From assembly GCA_030637515.1 (NCBI GenBank), contig DAOWGM010000078.1, forward strand, positions 1-64,000: 64,000 nucleotides of DNA, in the 5' to 3' direction. Below the pieces are notes generated by a model. The model did no database searches, was not told the DNA's origin, and was given only the letters and a program-made list of their open reading frames with translations. This DNA is from Bacteroidales bacterium (GTDB lineage Bacteria; Bacteroidota; Bacteroidia; Bacteroidales; UBA12077). Both the position numbers and the translations under genes were made by a program. Of this stretch, positions 59,918-64,000 are shown one piece after another (the stretch's first letter is position 1; each line of letters opens with the position of its first letter).

Positions 59918-60550
59918 ATGAAAGAAATATTACCATTTGCTCTTTTAAGTTTTACCTCTTTTTTTACTTTAATTAATCCGCTTGGCACAATGCCCATTTT
60001 TATGACAATGACTTCAGATCTTGATCATAAATGCAGAGTAAGAACTGCGAGAAAAGCTGTTTTAGTTGCTTTTATAACTATTATAATTTTTGCTTTATCG
60101 GGGCAGTTGCTTTTTAATTTTTTTGGCATATCTGTTAATAGTTTCAGAATTGTTGGAGGTGTAATTTTCTTTTTAATGGGGATGGACATGCTTCAAGCAC
60201 GATTGGGAAAAGTGAAAGTGAAAGAATCAGAAGTTAAAAAATATGTAAATGATATTTCAATAACTCCACTAGCCATTCCTATGATTTGTGGTCCGGGAGC
60301 AATAACGAATGCAATTGTTTTAATGGAAGATGCTACTTATATAGGCATGGTTGCTGTATTATTTATTTCAGTATTTGTCGTTTTGTTATTAACATACTTA
60401 ATCCTCATAAGCTCATCAAAAATCATTAAATTCTTAGGCGAAACAGGTAACAATGTTATGATGCGACTAATGGGTCTAATTGTGATGGTAATTGCCGTAG
60501 AGTTTTTCTTTAGTGGTTTAAAGCCAATAATCTTAGAAATTATTAGATAA
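59918..60550 (+). CDS. MarC family integral membrane protein
   Basis: This 210-residue protein has six hydrophobic segments and the MarC signature FFTLINPLGTMPIFMTMT near the start, followed by GVIFFLMGMDMLQARLGKVK, SITPLAIPMICGPGAITNAI, and a final LMGLIVMVIAVEFFFSGL. I chose ATG at 59918 over the TTG at 59909. MarC proteins are of unknown function; the older link to antibiotic resistance was not supported. A small membrane gene follows 10 bases later. Confidence 0.92.
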   Translation: MKEILPFALLSFTSFFTLINPLGTMPIFMTMTSDLDHKCRVRTARKAVLVAFITIIIFALSGQLLFNFFGISVNSFRIVGGVIFFLMGMDMLQARLGKVKVKESEVKKYVNDISITPLAIPMICGPGAITNAIVLMEDATYIGMVAVLFISVFVVLLLTYLILISSSKIIKFLGETGNNVMMRLMGLIVMVIAVEFFFSGLKPIILEIIR

Positions 60551-60560
60551 AACTAATAAT

Positions 60561-60782
60561 ATGAAAATAAGGAAGAAAGGATATTGGATATTATTTGTTT
60601 TAACTCTGTTTTTTACTTTGCTGGCTATTTCCACAATTATGCCCTCTGATAGGGCAAGTAAATTATGCATGATTGGATATAATGCGTATTGCACCTTTAC
60701 ACCGATTAGTACTTTGCTTTGTATCATACCTGCAGGTATAACATGTTTTATCCGAAAACGATTTTTCGTATCGTATAAATAG
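60561..60782 (+). CDS. Small two-helix membrane protein, unknown
   Basis: This 73-residue protein has two hydrophobic stretches (YWILFVLTLFFTLLAIST and ISTLLCIIPAGITCFI) with basic ends. It begins 10 bases after marC, so it is probably cotranscribed. The hydrophilic loop has DRASKLCMIGYNAYC. No family is known. Confidence 0.6.
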   Translation: MKIRKKGYWILFVLTLFFTLLAISTIMPSDRASKLCMIGYNAYCTFTPISTLLCIIPAGITCFIRKRFFVSYK

Positions 60783-60793
60783 AGATTTAGAAA

Positions 60794-61192
60794 TTAAATT
60801 TTATTCGGAGTTTTATTTTTCTCGATTATTTCAAAAGGAAAGCTTAGGATTGATTTGTATTCTAATCCTTTTTCCTCAATTAGCTTGTCTTCAGATTCAT
60901 AGTGCCAGCTTATTTTTACTTCATTGCCAGTTTTTTTAATGTTTTCAAGCTCAATAAATAGTTGATATAACATTTTAGCTGATGAAGAATTGAAATATTC
61001 TAAATTACAAACAAGGTGAGTTAATTTATTGGGAGATTTTATATATTCTTCAATCCAGTCAAATATTGGATTAAAAAATTGTGCAGAATCTTCTGGTAAA
61101 GAATTGCCTGTTAATTGAAAAAGGTTTTTTTTTGAATCAAGTAGCACATAAGGAGTATCTCTTGTTCCTGTTATTTCTAAAGTCTGAATCAT
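60794..61192 (-). CDS. SiaC-family phosphoprotein (DUF1987)
   Basis: This 132-residue protein is a SiaC-like regulator (DUF1987), with the typical start LEITGTRDTPYVLLDSKKNL, then FQLTGNSLPEDSAQFFNPIF and LVCNLEYFNSSSAKMLYQLF. In known systems SiaC is phosphorylated by the kinase SiaB and dephosphorylated by the SpoIIE-type phosphatase SiaA, and it activates a diguanylate cyclase. NSSSAK holds the expected phospho-Ser/Thr region. I start at ATG 61192; a TTG at 61210 would overlap the upstream gene. It is 10 bases downstream of the SiaB-like gene. Confidence 0.92.
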   Translation of the reverse strand: MIQTLEITGTRDTPYVLLDSKKNLFQLTGNSLPEDSAQFFNPIFDWIEEYIKSPNKLTHLVCNLEYFNSSSAKMLYQLFIELENIKKTGNEVKISWHYESEDKLIEEKGLEYKSILSFPFEIIEKNKTPNKI

Positions 61193-61202
61193 TATTAAAT
61201 TA

Positions 61203-62309
61203 TTAGGCAATTACATTAATTGAAAGAAAAGATTTCTTATCATCAATTTTATGAACAGAATAATTGATAGGAGAAATTAATCTTCGTGCAATATCAATAA
61301 GACCTATTCCGGCACCTCCATTTGTTGGTAAATTTCTTTCTCGCAGCTTACTCAAATAATAATCTTTAAGTTCTTTGCCATTAAGATTATTTAGAAAATC
61401 TATTTGTTCTTTTAGGTTGGCTATGTCTTCATTTCGAATTAAATTCCCGGTATTTATAACAAAATACTCATCATATTCTCCAATCATAAATATTCCTTCT
61501 TTCTTACTCCCTTCTTTTAAACAATGATGGCTTATATTTTGGAGTAATTCAACAAGGATATGGAAAACCTTCTTTTTTGATACAGAGTCTTTCTTTTCTT
61601 TCTGTAGATTTTCCTCGATAATTTGTAATACAGGGAAAATAGAATCCTGCGAAAAGTCTCCTTTATGTATTATCAGAATATTTTCATCAACCATCTTTTT
61701 GTGAAAGCTGATTGATTCACTAAGCTCAAGTTCACTATCGCTGATGTCAACTGTTTCTTGATCTGATTTTAATAATATCTGATTATAAAAGAGAGAAAAA
61801 TTGTCGTTATAATCTTGAAAAAGGTATTGAAGTTTTTGACCTGATTTTCTTGCCATTTCAATCAATCCAAGTCCTGCGCCACCTTTCTCTGTAAATTCCT
61901 GATTCTCTAACACCTGACGGTAAAGCACCTTAAGTTCTTCTTTGTCGAGGCTATTTACTTTCTCAAGTTGGCTCTTAACATTGTCAATTTTCTTATTCTC
62001 AATAATATTACCTGATGTAATGTAGTAAATATCCTGCCAGTTTTTGGTAAGAAAGAAACCTTCATTTGGTGCAACCTCAACTTTGTTTTCAAGAGCTTCT
62101 CCATGGCGAACAATATTCTGGAAACATTCAGCCATCAAAAAAGAAACTTTCTTCTTCATTTTCGATAATCTGTCAATGTTTGTAATGTTATATTCGCTTA
62201 ATTCAATGAACTTAGTAGTAATTTCATCACTAAAATTTCCATTATATAAGAGACAAAGATTATCTTCCTTGATACGATCAAAAAACCAGAATGTAGTTTT
62301 GATATCCAT
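61203..62309 (-). CDS. Tandem SiaB-family kinase-like protein
   Basis: This 368-residue protein has two copies of the SiaB (DUF6272) domain: residues about 1-180 and 190-368. Each copy has a GHKL-type N box (MAECFQNIVRHGE; LVELLQNISHHCLK) and a G box (GGAGLGLIEMARKSG; GGAGIGLIDIARRL). The usual SiaB has one such domain of about 180-190 residues, so this is an internal duplication or fusion. It should phosphorylate the SiaC-like protein encoded 10 bases downstream. A SpoIIE phosphatase that could reverse this is encoded at 46.2 kb. Confidence 0.9.
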   Translation of the reverse strand: MDIKTTFWFFDRIKEDNLCLLYNGNFSDEITTKFIELSEYNITNIDRLSKMKKKVSFLMAECFQNIVRHGEALENKVEVAPNEGFFLTKNWQDIYYITSGNIIENKKIDNVKSQLEKVNSLDKEELKVLYRQVLENQEFTEKGGAGLGLIEMARKSGQKLQYLFQDYNDNFSLFYNQILLKSDQETVDISDSELELSESISFHKKMVDENILIIHKGDFSQDSIFPVLQIIEENLQKEKKDSVSKKKVFHILVELLQNISHHCLKEGSKKEGIFMIGEYDEYFVINTGNLIRNEDIANLKEQIDFLNNLNGKELKDYYLSKLRERNLPTNGGAGIGLIDIARRLISPINYSVHKIDDKKSFLSINVIA

Positions 62310-62478
62310 AATTCTACTTCAGTTGGATTGCCAATCAATTAATAAAATAAAGAAAAATATATGAGAAGCGCTAATTTTTTGATCTTAAAATGCGAATTTA
62401 AAGACGAGAATTTTGAATTTTAATTTTTCACAGATTTATGAATTTTAAATTATCTTTAAAACTTCTTAAAACAAAAAA

Positions 62479-63435
62479 ATGAAAGCTGCAATAATAAATG
62501 AGTTTGGAAGTCCTGATGTTTTTGAAATCAGTGATATTGAAAAGCCAATAATAAATCCTGATCAGTTATTAATTAAAGTCAAAACTGTAGGTTTAAATCC
62601 AATCGATTGGAAACAACGCAAAGGAAATCATAAATTAATACTTGGGTCTCCTTTTCCGATTGTACTTGGCTATGATATTTGTGGTGAGGTAATTGAAATT
62701 GGCGAGGAGGTAAATAAATTAAAAAAAGGTGATATCGTTTTTGGTTCACTTGATAATAAATATGGAGGAGCATTAGCAGAGTTTGCTGTAGGTCACGAGA
62801 AATGTTTCTCGCTTAAACCAGAAAATATTACCGATGAAGAAGCTGCCGCTTTTCCAATGGTTTCGATAACAGTTTTGCAAGCCTTTCGCAACAAGTCTAA
62901 TTTAAAAACAGGACAAACTGTTTTAATTAACGGAGCTTCAGGAGGAGTTGGGCATATTGCTATGCAAATTGCCAAAATAATGGGATTAAAAGTAATTGCA
63001 GTTGCAAGTACTAATAGCAAAGATTTTGTTGAAAAATACAAACCCGATTTATTTATAGATTATTCCCATCAAGATCTATTAAAAACGGATATTAAAGTTG
63101 ATGTTTTCTTGGATGTGGCATGTAATTATTCTTTTCCTAAAACCAAACATCTGTTAAATCCAAATGGAGTTTATTTAAATTTAGCATTTATAGATACTAT
63201 AAAAAAAATGCCTGTCTTTTTGTTACATCAGATATTTGCAAAAGGGAAAAAAGGACGGGCTTTACTCATGAAACATAACAATTCTGATTTAGATACCATA
63301 GCACAATGGATTAGCGAGAATAAGCTTAAGGTAAATATTGATAAAACATTCTCGTTAGAACAAATAAGCGAAGCCCATGAATATGCTCAAAAAGGACACA
63401 ATAAAGGTAAGAATGTTATAGTTATAAGTAATTAA
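62479..63435 (+). CDS. MDR-family NAD(P)-dependent oxidoreductase
   Basis: This 318-residue protein is a quinone-oxidoreductase-like member of the medium-chain dehydrogenase family. It has VGLNPIDWKQRKGNHK, the GYDICGEVIEIGEEVNKLKK fold start, the cofactor loop INGASGGVGHIAMQIAK, and an ending EYAQKGHNKGKNVIVI. There are no clear zinc-binding Cys clusters, so it is a zinc-free reductase. The substrate is not known. It lies just before the PBP gene, with an 11-base gap. Confidence 0.9.
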   Translation: MKAAIINEFGSPDVFEISDIEKPIINPDQLLIKVKTVGLNPIDWKQRKGNHKLILGSPFPIVLGYDICGEVIEIGEEVNKLKKGDIVFGSLDNKYGGALAEFAVGHEKCFSLKPENITDEEAAAFPMVSITVLQAFRNKSNLKTGQTVLINGASGGVGHIAMQIAKIMGLKVIAVASTNSKDFVEKYKPDLFIDYSHQDLLKTDIKVDVFLDVACNYSFPKTKHLLNPNGVYLNLAFIDTIKKMPVFLLHQIFAKGKKGRALLMKHNNSDLDTIAQWISENKLKVNIDKTFSLEQISEAHEYAQKGHNKGKNVIVISN

Positions 63436-63446
63436 ACTTCATTTAT

Positions 63447-64000
63447 ATGAGTCCTAAGAAAAAGAAGAAAAACAAGACAAATTGGAAAAAACTTATTGTA
63501 AAACTGTTTTTCTCAGGAGCATTTGTCCTTGCAATTCTGTTATTTATTTTTGTTATTTTGGTTAAAGTTGGGGTGTTTGGTTCATTGCCAACATATGCTG
63601 ATCTGAAAAAAATCAAGAATAATACTGCCACAAATATTTATTCAGTCGATAATAAGCTTTTAGGAAGATATTACTATCAGAATAGAACGAATGCATCTTT
63701 TGAAGATATTCCTGATCATTTAATTAATGCTTTGGTAGCAACAGAGGATGTTCGTTTTTATGAGCATCATGGTATTGATCCAAGAAGTACATTAAGAGTT
63801 TTAGTAAAAACCATCATTTTATTTGATCGCAGCTCCGGAGGAGGAAGTACCTTAACGCAACAATTAGCGAAAAATCTTTACGGCAGAAAGAATCACGGAA
63901 TATTAACTATTCCTGTGGTAAAAATTAGAGAGATAATTTTAGCTCGTCGAATTGAGAAATTATATTCAAAGAATGAAATTCTGGAGCTATATCTAAATAC
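63447..64000 (+). CDS. PBP1A-type transglycosylase/transpeptidase (3' end cut off)
   Basis: The first 184 residues of a class A penicillin-binding protein are visible, running out of the window. It has a cytoplasmic basic start (MSPKKKKKNKTNWKK), one TM helix (AFVLAILLFIFVILVKVGVF), and the GT51 transglycosylase motifs ATEDVRFYEHHGID with the catalytic Glu, and GGGSTLTQQLAKNLYG, plus KIREIILARRIEKLYSKNEI. It polymerises glycan strands and, in the missing part, should cross-link peptides. No stop is seen before base 64000. Confidence 0.93.
   Translation, partial: MSPKKKKKNKTNWKKLIVKLFFSGAFVLAILLFIFVILVKVGVFGSLPTYADLKKIKNNTATNIYSVDNKLLGRYYYQNRTNASFEDIPDHLINALVATEDVRFYEHHGIDPRSTLRVLVKTIILFDRSSGGGSTLTQQLAKNLYGRKNHGILTIPVVKIREIILARRIEKLYSKNEILELYLN

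Overview
This window comes from an AT-rich genome of the phylum Bacteroidota, probably a marine or free-living member of the Bacteroidales/Marinilabiliales; the order is an inference. Signs are TAnnTTTG-type -7 boxes, genes mostly lacking Shine-Dalgarno sequences, a type IX secretion (T9SS) sorting domain, many SPII lipoproteins, a prfB gene with a programmed +1 frameshift, and two-component-propeller, SpoIIE and SiaB/SiaC signalling genes. Region 1 (1-19.2 kb) is most of an extracellular contractile injection system (eCIS) of the Afp/PVC type. In order it encodes a sheath (cut by the window start), two tube proteins, a DUF5908 peptide, a LysM tube-baseplate adaptor, a VgrG-like spike, a PAAR tip, a gp25-like baseplate protein, the large Afp11- and Afp12-like baseplate proteins with a putative fibre protein between them, the CIS tape-measure protein, a lipoprotein, and on the opposite strand the Afp15-like AAA+ ATPase. 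No phage head, terminase, integrase, lysis or T6SS membrane-complex genes are seen. Region 2 (19.2-36.1 kb) is an accessory cargo region and the most interesting part. Four otherwise unrelated proteins (starts at 19793, 30663, 31955, 33773) begin with the same roughly 47-residue leader. Each is preceded by a -7-like box 31-32 bases before the ATG, and each is followed by one or two lipoprotein genes. The variable parts are a DUF4157 HExxH putative metallopeptidase plus LysM, a LysM protein, an M23 (LytM-type) peptidase, and a Gly-rich beta protein that may be a polymorphic toxin. I read this as an array of eCIS cargo genes made by leader-swapping, possibly with cognate periplasmic immunity lipoproteins. 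Within the array lie a 1690-residue T9SS-exported adhesin-like protein, a DUF1566 lipoprotein, and a MntA-HepT (nucleotidyltransferase/HEPN) toxin-antitoxin pair. Region 3 (36-64 kb) is mostly chromosomal housekeeping and signalling: a TrkA-N potassium channel, an M28 peptidase, prfB, an LPP20 lipoprotein, recX, prmC, a ribD gene broken by two adjacent in-frame stops, a TPR-caspase lipoprotein next to a propeller-SpoIIE phosphatase, a LOG-family protein, rpsT, tRNA-Glu, mpl, an MBL-fold hydrolase, a LysE exporter, a nucleoid-associated protein, YwbE, a DUF2817 peptidase, an outer-membrane barrel, MarC, a tandem SiaB kinase-like protein with SiaC, a quinone-oxidoreductase-like MDR protein and the start of a PBP1A-type transglycosylase. 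Dispersed palindromic repeats occur between genes and in one case inside a coding region.
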